This document shows, one piece after another, positions 1-9,728 of a stretch of 64,000 nucleotides of DNA. This DNA comes from Hyphomicrobiaceae bacterium (lineage in GTDB: Bacteria; Pseudomonadota; Alphaproteobacteria; Rhizobiales; Hyphomicrobiaceae). Where the stretch lies: assembly GCA_021730785.1 (NCBI GenBank), contig JAKFWF010000027.1, forward strand, positions 42,750-106,749. Direction: 5' to 3'. Each line of letters begins with the position of its first letter. Within the stretch, counting starts at the first letter, position 1. The notes under the pieces were generated by a model that saw nothing but the letters and a program-made list of their open reading frames with translations, did no database searches and had not been told where the DNA came from. The position numbers and the translations under genes are program-made.

Positions 1-969
1 GAAGTGGAAGCGATCAATAACGACGGGTGCCGCATCCGCATGCCGATCCGGGGTCGCGAGGGGCTGTTCGAGATCCATTCGAAGACGCTGCCGGGTTCCA
101 TTTCGGCGGCCGGACCGGAGGCGATCGATCCAAACGCCTTCGACCTCGTGTGCCTTGCCATGCAGGAACCGCAGTACCGATCGCCAACCATTCGCACCTT
201 GATGATGGCGATCGCTGCGTCCGGCAAGCCGAGCATGTCGATCATGAACATGCCGCCGCTGCCGTTCCTGAAGCGCATCCCGGGCGTCGATGCCACCAGC
301 ATCCGCCACTGCTTCGCCGATGCCACCGTTTGGGATGCCTTCGATCCAGCGACCATGACGCTGTGCAGCCCCGATCCGCAGGCATTCCGTCCGCCGGGCG
401 AGCCGATCAACGTGCTGCAGGTGCGGCTGGCGACCAACTTCAAGGCGGCCAACTTCGCCCGCGAAGCCGACACGCAAATGCTGCGCGACATCGAGGCCGG
501 CGTCGATGCCGTCCGCCTGAAGATCGGCGACGAGGCGGTCGAGGCTCCGGTGAAGCTGCGGGTGCACAATTCAATCTTTGTGCCGCTCGCAAAGTGGGCG
601 ATGCTGCTCACCGGCAACTACCGCTGCGTCCAGAAAGACCGCATGATCTCGATCCACGATGCGGTGCACACGGATATCGAGGCTTCGAAGGCGACCTATG
701 CCTGGGTGCGCGATCTGTGCGTCACGCTCGGTGCCGATGCAGCCGACATGGTGCCGTTCGAGAAGTACGCCAACGCAGCGCTGTCGCTCGGCAGCCCGTC
801 GTCGGCCGCCCGCGCGCTCGATGGCGGTGCGGTTGCGATCGAACGCGTAGATCTGCTGGTGCAGGCACTGGCCGCATCCCGCGGCCTGAAGTCGGCCAAC
901 GTCGACGCAACCGTGGCGATGGTCGATGGCTGGCTCGCCGCCAACCGGGCAAAGGCGAAGGCCAGCTGA
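1..969 (+). CDS. 2-dehydropantoate 2-reductase-like protein (5' partial)
   Basis: The reading frame is open from the first base, so the N-terminus, including the Rossmann GxGxxG part, lies outside the window. What remains resembles the ApbA/PanE fold: a VEAINNDG stretch near the start as in the region after the nucleotide loop, a DLVCLAM strand, then a C-terminal helical domain containing KWAMLLTGN and a late AVAIERVDLL segment like the substrate-domain helix of ketopantoate reductases. Family members reduce ketopantoate or related 2-oxo acids with NADPH. The similarity is judged by eye and is moderate, so the substrate is unknown. It ends 169 bp before the TAXI gene. Confidence 0.5.
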   Translation, partial: EVEAINNDGCRIRMPIRGREGLFEIHSKTLPGSISAAGPEAIDPNAFDLVCLAMQEPQYRSPTIRTLMMAIAASGKPSMSIMNMPPLPFLKRIPGVDATSIRHCFADATVWDAFDPATMTLCSPDPQAFRPPGEPINVLQVRLATNFKAANFAREADTQMLRDIEAGVDAVRLKIGDEAVEAPVKLRVHNSIFVPLAKWAMLLTGNYRCVQKDRMISIHDAVHTDIEASKATYAWVRDLCVTLGADAADMVPFEKYANAALSLGSPSSAARALDGGAVAIERVDLLVQALAASRGLKSANVDATVAMVDGWLAANRAKAKAS

Positions 970-1047
970 TCGCCAAAATCCCAACGCCTCCCTCGGGAAC
1001 GAGTTTGACAGCCTGCTGGAACGCAACTTAACGTTCGCGCTTCACCT

Positions 1048-1090
1048 GCCCCGCGCCCGGTGCCGCTCAAGGTACCGGCTGCGGCGGGGC
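1048..1090. repeat. GC-rich hairpin upstream of the TAXI gene
   Basis: A nested inverted repeat: GCCCCGC (1048-1054) pairs with GCGGGGC (1084-1090), and CCGGT (1057-1061) pairs with ACCGG (1074-1078). No T-run follows, so it is not a classical intrinsic terminator. It could be a leader structure of the binding-protein mRNA. Confidence 0.4.
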
Positions 1091-1138
1091 CAGTGGTGCA
1101 GCAGGCTCGAGCAAACCGCGTCCCGAGGAAGTTGATCT

Positions 1139-2101
1139 ATGAAATCGATCCGCACGTCACTCGCAGCCGGCATCGCGCTGGCCGCCATAGCCGTCACGGC
1201 AGCGGTTGCCCAGGCACCAGCCTTCTTCCGCATCGGCACCGGCGGCACGGCCGGCACGTACTATCCCGTCGGCGGCATGATCGCGAATGCCATTTCGAAC
1301 CCGCCCGTGCTGGTCTCGACGGCGGTCGCCACCAACGGCTCGGTCGCCAATGTGAATGCGATTGCCGGTGGCAATATGGAATCGGGATTCAGTCAGGCCG
1401 ACGTCGCCTACTGGGCTTTCACCGGCACCGGCTCGTTCGAGGGCAAGCCCAAGGTCGACGAACTGCGCTCGATCACCAATCTGTACTCCGAGAGCGTGCA
1501 CGTCGTCGTCAAGAAGGGCGTCGCCAAATCGATTGCCGACCTCAAGGGCAAGCGCGTCTCGCTCGACGAGCCGGGCTCGGGCACGCTGCTCAACGCCAAG
1601 GCGATCCTCGCCGCCTATGGCATCACCGAAAAGGACATCAAGCCCGAATATGTGAAGCCTAACCAGGCGGCCGACAAGCTGAAGGACGGCTCGATCGACG
1701 CGTTCTTCATCACCGGCGGCTATCCCCTGGCAGCCGTTTCGGAACTCGTGACTGCGACCGGCGGCGTCGAACTCCTCGGTATCAGCGGGCCGGAAGCCGA
1801 AGCACTGATGAAGGCCGCGCCGTTCTTTGCAAGCGACGAAATCCCAGCCGGCACGTATAAGGACATCGGCGCGGTGAAGACGCTGGCGGTCGGTGCCCAG
1901 TGGGTCACTTCGTCTAAAATCCCCAACGACCTCGTCTATGCGGTGATCAAAGCACTGTGGGCGGACAAGACCCGCGCGGTCCTCGATGCCGGCCACGCCA
2001 AGGGCAAGCTGATCACGCCGGCCAATGCGCTCAAGGGCATGGCCGTGCCGCTGCATCCAGGTGCCGAGAAGTTCTACAAGGAAGCCGGCCTGATCAAATA
2101 A
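1139..2101 (+). CDS. TAXI-family TRAP transporter solute-binding protein
   Basis: A 320-aa periplasmic protein. Residues 1-26 form a signal peptide (basic start, Ala-rich core, AQA cleavage site). The mature start has the TAXI signature (RIGTGGTAGTYYPVGG), and the protein ends with HPGAEKFYKEAG, typical of the family. TAXI proteins deliver organic acids such as glutamate or dicarboxylates to fused TRAP permeases. No permease gene lies beside it; the downstream genes are beta-oxidation enzymes, which suggests but does not prove a carboxylic-acid ligand. A second TAXI gene occurs at 44989 next to a permease. Confidence 0.9.
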   Translation: MKSIRTSLAAGIALAAIAVTAAVAQAPAFFRIGTGGTAGTYYPVGGMIANAISNPPVLVSTAVATNGSVANVNAIAGGNMESGFSQADVAYWAFTGTGSFEGKPKVDELRSITNLYSESVHVVVKKGVAKSIADLKGKRVSLDEPGSGTLLNAKAILAAYGITEKDIKPEYVKPNQAADKLKDGSIDAFFITGGYPLAAVSELVTATGGVELLGISGPEAEALMKAAPFFASDEIPAGTYKDIGAVKTLAVGAQWVTSSKIPNDLVYAVIKALWADKTRAVLDAGHAKGKLITPANALKGMAVPLHPGAEKFYKEAGLIK

Positions 2102-2140
2102 ATCGCTGAGCCATCGCCAACCGCCAGGGGAGATGCCGCA

Positions 2141-4264
2141 ATGTCCGACACCGGTTCAACAGGCGCCCCGCAGGTCGTCACCACGGCGATGGACGGCGAC
2201 ATTGCCATCATCACGATCAATTCCCCACCGGTGAATGCACTCGGCCATGCCGTGCGCGAGGGGCTCACCCTGGCGCTGGCTGCGGCGAAGGCGGATCGGG
2301 CGATCAAGGGCATCGTGATCGCCTGCGCGGGGCGCACGTTCTGCGCAGGCGCCGACATCACCGAGTTCGGCAAGCCGCGCAAGGCGCCTTCGCTGGCGGA
2401 TGTGATCGTGGCGCTCGAGGGCATCGCGAAGCCGGTGATCGCCGCCGTGCACGGCACGACGCTGGGCGGCGGGCTCGAACTCGCCATGGCGTGCCATCTG
2501 CGGATCGCAGCACCGGGCACCCGGCTCGGCCTGCCCGAGGTCAAGTTGGGCATCCTGCCCGGCGCCGGTGGCACGCAACGGCTGCCAAGGGCGATCGGAC
2601 CTTTGAAGGCGCTGGAGCGCATCGTGTCGGGCGATCCGATGACCGCCGCAGACGCGCTTGCCGACGGCCTCGTGCACGCCATTGCCGAGGGCGATCTGAC
2701 GGCGGCTGCGATTGCGCTCGCGCGGGCGACGGTTGCATCGGGCCAGTTGCCACCGCTGCTGCGCGATGACGAGCGCAAGCTCGTTTCCGTGCGTGCCGAG
2801 CGGGCAGCGTTCGATGCGGCAGCGCGCGATTTGCTGAAGCGCAAACGGGGCCAGGAGGCACCGGCCGCCTGTGCCAAGGCGGTCGCCAACGCGCTCGATC
2901 TGCCGTTCGATCAAGGTGTTGCCGCCGAAGGCGAAGCCTTCCTGCACCTCGTCGCCGGCGAGCAGTCGAGGGCGCAGCGCCACATCTTCTTCGCCGAGCG
3001 TGAGGCATTGAAAATCCCCGGCGTCGGACCTGAGATGAAGCCGCGCCGCGTCGCCAAGGCCGCCGTCATCGGTGCCGGCACGATGGGGGGCGGCATCGCC
3101 ATGTGCTTTGCCAACGTCGGCATTCCCGTCGTCTTGATCGATACGACCGAGGAAGCGGTGATGCGCGGCCGCGGCATCATCGAGAAGAACTATCGCAACA
3201 CGGCCGCGCGCGGCGGCTTGAGCGCAGCCGACGTCGACCAGCGCCTCGGTCTGATCACGACCGCGAGCAGCATCGAAGCGGCAGCCGACGCTGATCTCGT
3301 CATCGAAGCCGTGTTCGAAAACATGGCGGTGAAACAGCAGCTGTTCGCAGCCCTCGACAAGATCGCCAAGCCCGGCGCGATCCTCGCGACCAATACCTCG
3401 ACGCTCGATGTCGATGTCATTGCGTCAGCCACCAAGCGCCCGAGCGACGTCCTCGGCATGCACTTCTTCTCGCCAGCCAACGTGATGAAGCTGCTGGAGG
3501 TGGTGCGCGCCAAGACAACCGCACCCGACGCGCTCGCAACCGCCATGGCCGTTGGCCGACAGATCAACAAGACCGCAGTCGTGTCCGGTGTCTGCGACGG
3601 CTTCATCGGCAACCGCATGCTCGCCAAGCGCTCGATCGAAGCCGAGCGTTTGATCCTGGAAGGTGCCGATCTCGCGGCCGTCGATGCGACCGTCGTGGAG
3701 TTCGGTTTCCCCATGGGACCCTACGCCATGGCCGATCTGGCCGGCCTCGATGTGGGCTGGCGCATCCGCCAGGCACGGGGGACGAAGGCGGTCATTTCCG
3801 ACGCTCTATGCGAAGCCGGCCGGTTCGGGCAGAAGACCGGCCGGGGTTATTTCCTCTACGAATCCGGCGGCCGCATTCCAAAGACCGATCCGGACGTGAC
3901 GGCCCTGATCGCTGCGAAGGCCAAGGCGCTCGGACTGACGCAGCGCGACGTCGGCGCCGACGAAGTCCTCGAGCGTATGCTCTATCCCATGATCAACGAA
4001 GCGGCGCGCATCCTCGACGAGGGGATCGCCTTGCGCCCGAGCGACATCGACGTGGTCTGGGTGTTCGGCTACGGCTGGCCGGCCTGGCGCGGCGGGCCGA
4101 TGCACTATGCCGACAGCGTCGGGCTCGGCAAAATCGCCGCGCGTTTGTCCGATTACGCCGCTCAAACCGGCGATGCCTCGTTGCAGCCAGCCCCCCTGCT
4201 GGCGCGCCTTGCCGGCGAGGGCCGTGGCTTCGCGTCGCTTAGCGCCAAGGCTCGGAGCATGTGA
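2141..4264 (+). CDS. Bifunctional enoyl-CoA hydratase / 3-hydroxyacyl-CoA dehydrogenase
   Basis: A 707-aa fusion carrying out two consecutive beta-oxidation steps. The N-terminal crotonase domain (about residues 15-200) shows CAGADITEF and PEVKLGILPGAGGTQRLPR. The NAD-binding domain begins near residue 305 with VIGAGTMGGGIA, followed by two C-terminal 3-hydroxyacyl-CoA dehydrogenase domains (PANVMKLLEVV, FIGNRM). The order matches FadJ and peroxisomal multifunctional enzymes. It starts 39 bp after the TAXI gene behind an AGGGGAG ribosome-binding site, and its stop overlaps the start of the ligase gene by one base. The chain-length preference cannot be read from the sequence. Confidence 0.92.
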   Translation: MSDTGSTGAPQVVTTAMDGDIAIITINSPPVNALGHAVREGLTLALAAAKADRAIKGIVIACAGRTFCAGADITEFGKPRKAPSLADVIVALEGIAKPVIAAVHGTTLGGGLELAMACHLRIAAPGTRLGLPEVKLGILPGAGGTQRLPRAIGPLKALERIVSGDPMTAADALADGLVHAIAEGDLTAAAIALARATVASGQLPPLLRDDERKLVSVRAERAAFDAAARDLLKRKRGQEAPAACAKAVANALDLPFDQGVAAEGEAFLHLVAGEQSRAQRHIFFAEREALKIPGVGPEMKPRRVAKAAVIGAGTMGGGIAMCFANVGIPVVLIDTTEEAVMRGRGIIEKNYRNTAARGGLSAADVDQRLGLITTASSIEAAADADLVIEAVFENMAVKQQLFAALDKIAKPGAILATNTSTLDVDVIASATKRPSDVLGMHFFSPANVMKLLEVVRAKTTAPDALATAMAVGRQINKTAVVSGVCDGFIGNRMLAKRSIEAERLILEGADLAAVDATVVEFGFPMGPYAMADLAGLDVGWRIRQARGTKAVISDALCEAGRFGQKTGRGYFLYESGGRIPKTDPDVTALIAAKAKALGLTQRDVGADEVLERMLYPMINEAARILDEGIALRPSDIDVVWVFGYGWPAWRGGPMHYADSVGLGKIAARLSDYAAQTGDASLQPAPLLARLAGEGRGFASLSAKARSM

Positions 4265-5943
4265 TGGCAGAGCGGCCCTTCGCTTGGGAGAAATCCTACC
4301 CGCAAGGGGTGCGCTGGGACGTTGCCTTCAAGCCCGCGACCATCACCGATATGTTCGCCGCATCGGTGGCCGCGAACGGCCCGCGACCAGCGATCGAGTT
4401 TCGCGACCAGACCATCATCTATCGCGATCTGGGTGCACGGGTCGCTGGCGCAGCGGCGACGTTGCAACGGCTGGGCTTCGGGCCTGGCACCTCGGTCGCA
4501 CTCTACCTGCCAAACCATCCCTGGCACCCGATCGCCTTCTTCGGGGCGTTGCAGGCCGGCGCCCGCGTCGTCCATCTCTCGCCGCTCGATGCCGAGCGCA
4601 CGCTGCGCCACAAGCTCACCGACAGCAGCGCGCGCATCCTCGTCACCGTCGACATCGAGCCGTTCGTCGGCATGGCGCTCAAGCTGATGGACGCGGGCGT
4701 TATCGACCGGGTGGTCGCATGTCCTGACGACGCATGGGGCATTGGCCCTGAACCGGCGACTGCGTTGCCGGACCGGCCGGGTTTGTCGCGATTCGATGCC
4801 GTTGCGGCGACGGCCGACCGGTGGCCACTGGTGAAACCCGACGACATCGCCCTCCTGCAATACACCGGCGGCACCACGGGCTTGCCCAAGGGCGCGATGC
4901 TCAGCCACGGCAACTTGATGGCCGCGCTGCAGATGTATGAAGCCTGGTACGGCGGCCAGGGCGTGGTGCGCCGGGGTGCCGAGCGGGTCATCTGCGCCCT
5001 GCCGCTGTTCCACATCTATGCGCTGACCACGATCCTGCTGAAGCAGATCTCGAACGGCAACGAGATCATGTTGCGCACGCGGTTCGACGTGGCGGCCACC
5101 TTGCGCGACATCGAGGTGAAGCGCGCGACCGCCTTCTCCGGCGTGCCGACGATGTGGATTGCCCTCGCCAACCTGCCCGGCATCGAGGCGCGCGATTTCT
5201 CGTCGCTGCAACTGTGTACCTCGGGCGGCGCGCCTTTGCCGATCGAGGTGCAGCAGCGGTTCGAGCGGTTGACCGGCCATCGCCTCGGTGGCGGCTGGGG
5301 CATGACCGAGACCTCGCCTGCAGGCACACTCATTCCGATTTTCGGGCCGACCAAGATCGGCACCGTCGGCATGCCGCTGCCCGGCATCGAGATGGACGTC
5401 GTCGCACTCGATAACCCGACCCACGTTCTGCCACCAGGTGAGACGGGCGAGATCCGCATCAAGGGCCCGAACGTCACGCGCGGCTACTGGGGGCAGCCCG
5501 AGGCGAGTGCGGAGGCGTTCGTCGACGGCCGCTTCCTCACCGGCGACGTCGGCTACATGGACGAAGACGGCTTCTTCTTCCTGGTCGACCGCAAGAAAGA
5601 TCTGATCATCTCAGGCGGGTTCAACGTCTATCCGGCCATGATCGAGCAGGCGATCTACGAACACACGAGCGTCGCCGAGGCGGTCGTCGTCGGCATTGCG
5701 GACGATTATCGCGGGGAAGCGGCCAAGGCGTTCGTCACGCTGCGGCCCGGCGCGCCCACCTTCTCGCTGGACGAGTTGCGCGCCTTCCTCGCCGGCAAGG
5801 TCGGCCGCCACGAAATGCCAGCTGCCCTCGAATTCCGTGATAGCCTTCCCCGCACGCCCGTGGGTAAGCTGTCGCGCCTCGACTTGCGCAACGAAGAGCG
5901 CGCCCGACAAAAACAATCGTCACCCGCAGGAGAACGCCCATGA
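4264..5943 (+). CDS. AMP-forming long-chain acyl-CoA synthetase
   Basis: A 559-aa adenylate-forming enzyme that activates a carboxylic acid to its CoA thioester. The P-loop-like motif [12 protein letters not shown] lies near residue 200, followed by [10 protein letters not shown] and [13 protein letters not shown] with the hinge [16 protein letters not shown]; the C-terminal lysine region [10 protein letters not shown] is present. An upstream in-frame GTG at 4261 also exists, but the ATG at 4264, in a TGATG overlap with the preceding stop, is the more natural start. It feeds the adjacent hydratase/dehydrogenase and thiolase. The exact acid (fatty or aryl) is not evident. Confidence 0.9.
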   Translation: MAERPFAWEKSYPQGVRWDVAFKPATITDMFAASVAANGPRPAIEFRDQTIIYRDLGARVAGAAATLQRLGFGPGTSVALYLPNHPWHPIAFFGALQAGARVVHLSPLDAERTLRHKLTDSSARILVTVDIEPFVGMALKLMDAGVIDRVVACPDDAWGIGPEPATALPDRPGLSRFDAVAATADRWPLVKPDDIALLQYTGGTTGLPKGAMLSHGNLMAALQMYEAWYGGQGVVRRGAERVICALPLFHIYALTTILLKQISNGNEIMLRTRFDVAATLRDIEVKRATAFSGVPTMWIALANLPGIEARDFSSLQLCTSGGAPLPIEVQQRFERLTGHRLGGGWGMTETSPAGTLIPIFGPTKIGTVGMPLPGIEMDVVALDNPTHVLPPGETGEIRIKGPNVTRGYWGQPEASAEAFVDGRFLTGDVGYMDEDGFFFLVDRKKDLIISGGFNVYPAMIEQAIYEHTSVAEAVVVGIADDYRGEAAKAFVTLRPGAPTFSLDELRAFLAGKVGRHEMPAALEFRDSLPRTPVGKLSRLDLRNEERARQKQSSPAGERP

Positions 5944-7121
5944 CCGACGCCGTCATCGTCTCGACCGCACGCACACCGATCGGGCGCGCTTTTCGCGGCG
6001 CCTTCAACATGACGCACGGCGGTGCGCTCGCCGGCCACGTCATCAAGCACGCGATTGCCCGCGCCAAGGTCGATCCCGGCGACATCGAGGATGTGGTGCT
6101 CGGCTGCGGCCTGCCCGAAGGCGGGACCGGTGGCAACATCGCCCGCGTCGCCTCCGTCCATGCCGGCGTGCCGGTGACGGCGGCAGCCATGACCATCAAC
6201 CGCTATTGCTCGTCGGGCCTGCAGGCGATTGCGATCGCAGCCAATGCGATCCGCAACGACGGCGTGCCAGTGGCAGTCGCCGGCGGGCTCGAGTCGATCA
6301 GTCTCGTGTCGCAGAACATGAACACCAAGTTCTACAAGGACCCCTGGGTCGCCGAGCACAAGCCGGCGGTCTACATGACCATGATCGAGACCGCCGACAA
6401 CGTCGCCAAGCGCTATGGCATCTCGCGCGCCGCCCAGGACGAGTATGCCTTCCACAGCCAGCAACGGACGGCAGCTGCCCAGGCGGCGGGCCGCTTCAAC
6501 GACGAGATCGTGGCTTTGCCCTCGACCATGGGCATCGAGGACAAGGAGACCAAGGCGATCAGCACCAAGGACGTGACGCTCGCCAAGGACGAAGGCAACC
6601 GCGCCGACACGACGATGGACGGGCTCGCGAAACTAAAGCCCGTGCGCGGCGAGGAGCATTTCATCACCGCTGGCAACGCGAGCCAGCTGTCGGACGGCGC
6701 GTCCGTCAGCGTCCTGATGTCGGACAAGGAAGCGCAAAAGCGCGGACTTAAGCCGCTCGGCGTGTTCCGCGGCTTCGTCGTCGCCGGCTGTGAACCGGAC
6801 GAGATGGGCATCGGCCCGGTGTTCGCCGTGCCGCGGCTGTTGAAACGTGCCGGCCTGAAGGTCGAGGACATCGGGTTGTGGGAGCTGAACGAGGCGTTCG
6901 CCAGCCAGGTGCTCTACTGCCGCGACAAGCTCGGCATCCCGGCCGACCGCCTCAACGTCAACGGCGGCGCCATCTCGATCGGCCATCCCTACGGCATGAG
7001 CGGCGCCCGCCTCACCGGCCACGCGCTGATCGAGGGCCGCCGGCGCGGCGTGAAATTCGCCGTCGTCACCATGTGCATCGGCGGTGGCCAGGGCGCCGCC
7101 GGCCTATTCGAAATCGTTTGA
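5940..7121 (+). CDS. Acetyl-CoA acyltransferase (thiolase)
   Basis: A 393-aa thiolase for the last step of beta-oxidation. The nucleophilic cysteine is Cys90 in [10 protein letters not shown]; the catalytic His is in [17 protein letters not shown], and the second Cys is in [17 protein letters not shown] at the C-terminus. Length is normal for the family. Its ATG overlaps the ligase stop (ATGA), so the two genes are translationally coupled. A degradative role is inferred from the gene neighbourhood. Confidence 0.93.
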   Translation: MTDAVIVSTARTPIGRAFRGAFNMTHGGALAGHVIKHAIARAKVDPGDIEDVVLGCGLPEGGTGGNIARVASVHAGVPVTAAAMTINRYCSSGLQAIAIAANAIRNDGVPVAVAGGLESISLVSQNMNTKFYKDPWVAEHKPAVYMTMIETADNVAKRYGISRAAQDEYAFHSQQRTAAAQAAGRFNDEIVALPSTMGIEDKETKAISTKDVTLAKDEGNRADTTMDGLAKLKPVRGEEHFITAGNASQLSDGASVSVLMSDKEAQKRGLKPLGVFRGFVVAGCEPDEMGIGPVFAVPRLLKRAGLKVEDIGLWELNEAFASQVLYCRDKLGIPADRLNVNGGAISIGHPYGMSGARLTGHALIEGRRRGVKFAVVTMCIGGGQGAAGLFEIV

Positions 7122-7131
7122 GGAGAGCCCA

Positions 7132-8331
7132 ATGGACCTGCGCTTTTCGCCCGAGGAAATCGCCTTCCGCGACGAAGTCCGCCACTTCTTTGCGACGCAA
7201 ATTCCTGCGGCCATCCGCAACAAGACGATCGAGGGCCGCAAATTCGAGAAGTCCGACATCGTCACGGCCCACAAGATCATGTACGCCCGGGGCTGGGCGA
7301 CGCCGAACTGGCCCAAGGAGTGGGGCGGCACCGGATGGACGCCGATCCAGCAATATATCTTCATGGAAGAACTGCAGCAGTCAGGCTCACCCCAGCCACT
7401 GCAGTTCAACGTGCAGATGTGCGGGCCGGTTCTCATCCAGTTCGCCTCCGAAGCACAAAAGAAGCGGTTCTTGCCGCGCATGGCGTCCCTCGACGATTGG
7501 TGGTGCCAGGGCTTCTCGGAGCCGGGCGCCGGCTCCGACCTCGCCTCCCTGAAAACCACCGCCAAGCGCGACGGCGACACCTACGTGGTCAATGGCCAGA
7601 AGACCTGGACCACGCTCGGCCAGTATGCCGACTGGATCTTCTGCCTGGTGCGCACTGACCTTGCGGCGAAAAAGCAGGAGGGCATCTCGTTCCTGCTGAT
7701 CGACATGAAGACGCCGGGCATAACGGTGCGCCCGATCCAGACGATCGACGGCGGCCGCGAAGTCAACGAGGTGTTCTTCGACGACGTGCGCGTGCCGGTC
7801 GAGAACCTGGTGGGGCAAGAGAACAAAGGCTGGGACTATGCCAAATTCCTGCTCGGCAACGAGCGCGTCGGCATCGCCCGCGTCGGCGTCTCGAAGGAGC
7901 GCATCCGCCGCATCCGGCAGCTGGCCGCCCTGGAACGCGACGGCGACCGGCCGATCATCGAGAACCCGCGCTTTGCCGAAAAGCTCGCCGCCGTCGAGGT
8001 GGAATTGAAGGCGCTGGAAATGACCCAGCTGCGCGTCGTCGCCGCCGAGCGCAATCGCGGCACCGGCAAGCCCGACCCGGCGTCATCGGTGCTCAAGATC
8101 AAAGGCTCGGAAATCCAGCAGGCCACGACCGAACTGCTGATGGACATCATGGGCCCCTACTCGATACCAATGGCAGATGACGACATGGACGGCTCGAACG
8201 AGCTGCCGATTGCACCCGACTACGCGGGCGGCATCGCGCCGGCCTATTTCAACTGGCGCAAGATCTCGATCTACGGCGGCACCAACGAGATCCAGCGCAA
8301 CATCATCGCCAAGGCGGTGCTGGGGCTGTGA
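7132..8331 (+). CDS. Acyl-CoA dehydrogenase
   Basis: A 399-aa flavoprotein that introduces the trans-2 double bond of acyl-CoA. It shows the signature WCQGFSEPGAGSDLA, then GQKTWTT, and the C-terminal motif IYGGTNEIQRNIIAKAVLGL. The ATG at 7132 follows GAGGAG and sits 10 bp after the thiolase stop; a longer open frame upstream lies inside the thiolase gene and is not used. It may pair with the second acyl-CoA dehydrogenase immediately downstream. Confidence 0.92.
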   Translation: MDLRFSPEEIAFRDEVRHFFATQIPAAIRNKTIEGRKFEKSDIVTAHKIMYARGWATPNWPKEWGGTGWTPIQQYIFMEELQQSGSPQPLQFNVQMCGPVLIQFASEAQKKRFLPRMASLDDWWCQGFSEPGAGSDLASLKTTAKRDGDTYVVNGQKTWTTLGQYADWIFCLVRTDLAAKKQEGISFLLIDMKTPGITVRPIQTIDGGREVNEVFFDDVRVPVENLVGQENKGWDYAKFLLGNERVGIARVGVSKERIRRIRQLAALERDGDRPIIENPRFAEKLAAVEVELKALEMTQLRVVAAERNRGTGKPDPASSVLKIKGSEIQQATTELLMDIMGPYSIPMADDDMDGSNELPIAPDYAGGIAPAYFNWRKISIYGGTNEIQRNIIAKAVLGL

Positions 8332-8365
8332 CGCGGAACAGATATTTCAATTCAAGGCAACGCCC

Positions 8366-9511
8366 ATGGACTTCGATCTCAGCGACGAGCAGCGGCAGCT
8401 GAAAGACAACCTAGAGCGGCTGATGGCCGCCGAGTACGGCTTCGACAAGCGCACGGCCTATGCCGCGAGCCCGCACGGGTGGAGCCGTGAGTTGTGGGCG
8501 ACGTATGCGGAACTGGGGCTGTTGGCGGTGCCGTTCGCGGAAGCCGACGGTGGCATCGGCGGCGGGCCGACCGAAACCATGATCATCATGGAGCAACTCG
8601 GACACGCGATGGCGCTGGAGCCCTACCTTGCAACGGTTGTCCTGGGCGGCGGCTTTCTGCGCCACGGCGGCTCGGTCGAGCAGAAGGCGCGGCTGATCCC
8701 CGGCATCGTGTCGGGGGAAACCACGCTCGCGTTCGCACAGCAGGAAAAGCAGTCGCGCTATGATCTGGCCGACGTTGCAACTACCGCACGCCGCGACGGC
8801 AACGGCTGGGTGATCGACGGCGAAAAGGGCGTCGTCATCGGCGGCGATGCGGCCGATCATTTCATCGTCACGGCGCGCACGGCAGGCGCGCGACGGGACC
8901 ACACCGGCATCGGCGCCTTCATCGTCGATGCCAAGTCGACTGGCCTGTCGCGTCGCGGCTATGTCACCCAGGACGGTCAGCGCGCGGCGCAGCTGACGTT
9001 TGCTGGAGTCAAGGTGCCGGCCAGCGATGTGATCGGCGATTCAGCCGGCGCATTGCCGCTCATCGAGCGCGTCGTCGACGAGGGCATCGCAGCCCTGTGC
9101 GCAGAGGCCATCGGCGTCATGACCATGATGCACGCGACAACGCTCGACTACCTGAAGACGCGCAAGCAGTTCGGCCTGACGATCGGCTCGTTCCAGGCCG
9201 TTCAGCATCGCGCGGCCGACATGTTCGTCGCCCTCGAACAGGCACGCAGCATGGCGATGTTCGCGACCATGATGGCGGACGACTCCGACGCCCGGGAGCG
9301 CGCCCGGGCGATCTCGGCAGCGAAGGTGCAGATCGGCCGTTCTGGCCGCCAGATCGGCCAAGAGGCGGTGCAATTGCACGGCGGCATCGCCATGACGATG
9401 GAATACAACGTCGGCCACGCCTTCAAGCGCATGACCATGATCGACCGCATGTTCGGCGACACCGACCATCATCTGGCGCGGCTTGCGGGCCTCGGCGGTG
9501 TGATCGGCTGA
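8366..9511 (+). CDS. Acyl-CoA dehydrogenase, second copy
   Basis: A 381-aa acyl-CoA dehydrogenase, clearly diverged from the upstream copy. It begins MDFDLSDEQRQLKDNLERLM and contains WVIDGEKGVVIGGDAADHF and QLHGGIAMTMEYNVGHAFKRM. The usual GGTNEI motif is replaced by MIDRMFGDTDHHLARLA, as in the group often found as the second partner of paired, possibly heteromeric acyl-CoA dehydrogenases. ATG 8366 is chosen because the upstream extension reads in an alternative frame of the first dehydrogenase. It is the last gene of the beta-oxidation run. Confidence 0.88.
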   Translation: MDFDLSDEQRQLKDNLERLMAAEYGFDKRTAYAASPHGWSRELWATYAELGLLAVPFAEADGGIGGGPTETMIIMEQLGHAMALEPYLATVVLGGGFLRHGGSVEQKARLIPGIVSGETTLAFAQQEKQSRYDLADVATTARRDGNGWVIDGEKGVVIGGDAADHFIVTARTAGARRDHTGIGAFIVDAKSTGLSRRGYVTQDGQRAAQLTFAGVKVPASDVIGDSAGALPLIERVVDEGIAALCAEAIGVMTMMHATTLDYLKTRKQFGLTIGSFQAVQHRAADMFVALEQARSMAMFATMMADDSDARERARAISAAKVQIGRSGRQIGQEAVQLHGGIAMTMEYNVGHAFKRMTMIDRMFGDTDHHLARLAGLGGVIG

Positions 9512-9637
9512 GGGTAGGACACGACACATTGATCCGTTCGTGGTTTGTCGGTCGGGCATCGCTTGGACGTGCGGATGGACCTTAGGGCGCATGAGCCCTC
9601 TTGGCGGCGCGCCTGCTGCTTGTTCGGTGGGTGCGTC

Positions 9638-9666
9638 GGCGCAATACGCAATTGGGCTATTGCGCC
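9638..9666. repeat. Inverted repeat in a convergent intergenic region
   Basis: GGCGCAATA (9638-9646) is perfectly repeated in inverse at 9658-9666 around an 11-nt loop. It lies between the convergent ends of the acyl-CoA dehydrogenase and holC. No U-run follows on either side, so it is either a weak bidirectional terminator or a REP-like intergenic palindrome. Confidence 0.5.
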
Positions 9667-9728
9667 CTACGGACCCGTGCTTTTCAAAGAATTCGAACCA
9701 TCGGCCGGCACACTCCCTACTCCCTCAT

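Noticed and set aside
1005..1033. Possible sigma-70 promoter with TTGACA at 1005-1010
   Set aside because: The -35 box is perfect with a 17-nt spacer, but the -10 (TTAACG) matches in only two of six bases.
9688..9710. Possible tRNA T-loop-like sequence (AATTCGAACC)
   Set aside because: No acceptor or anticodon arms can be built around it.
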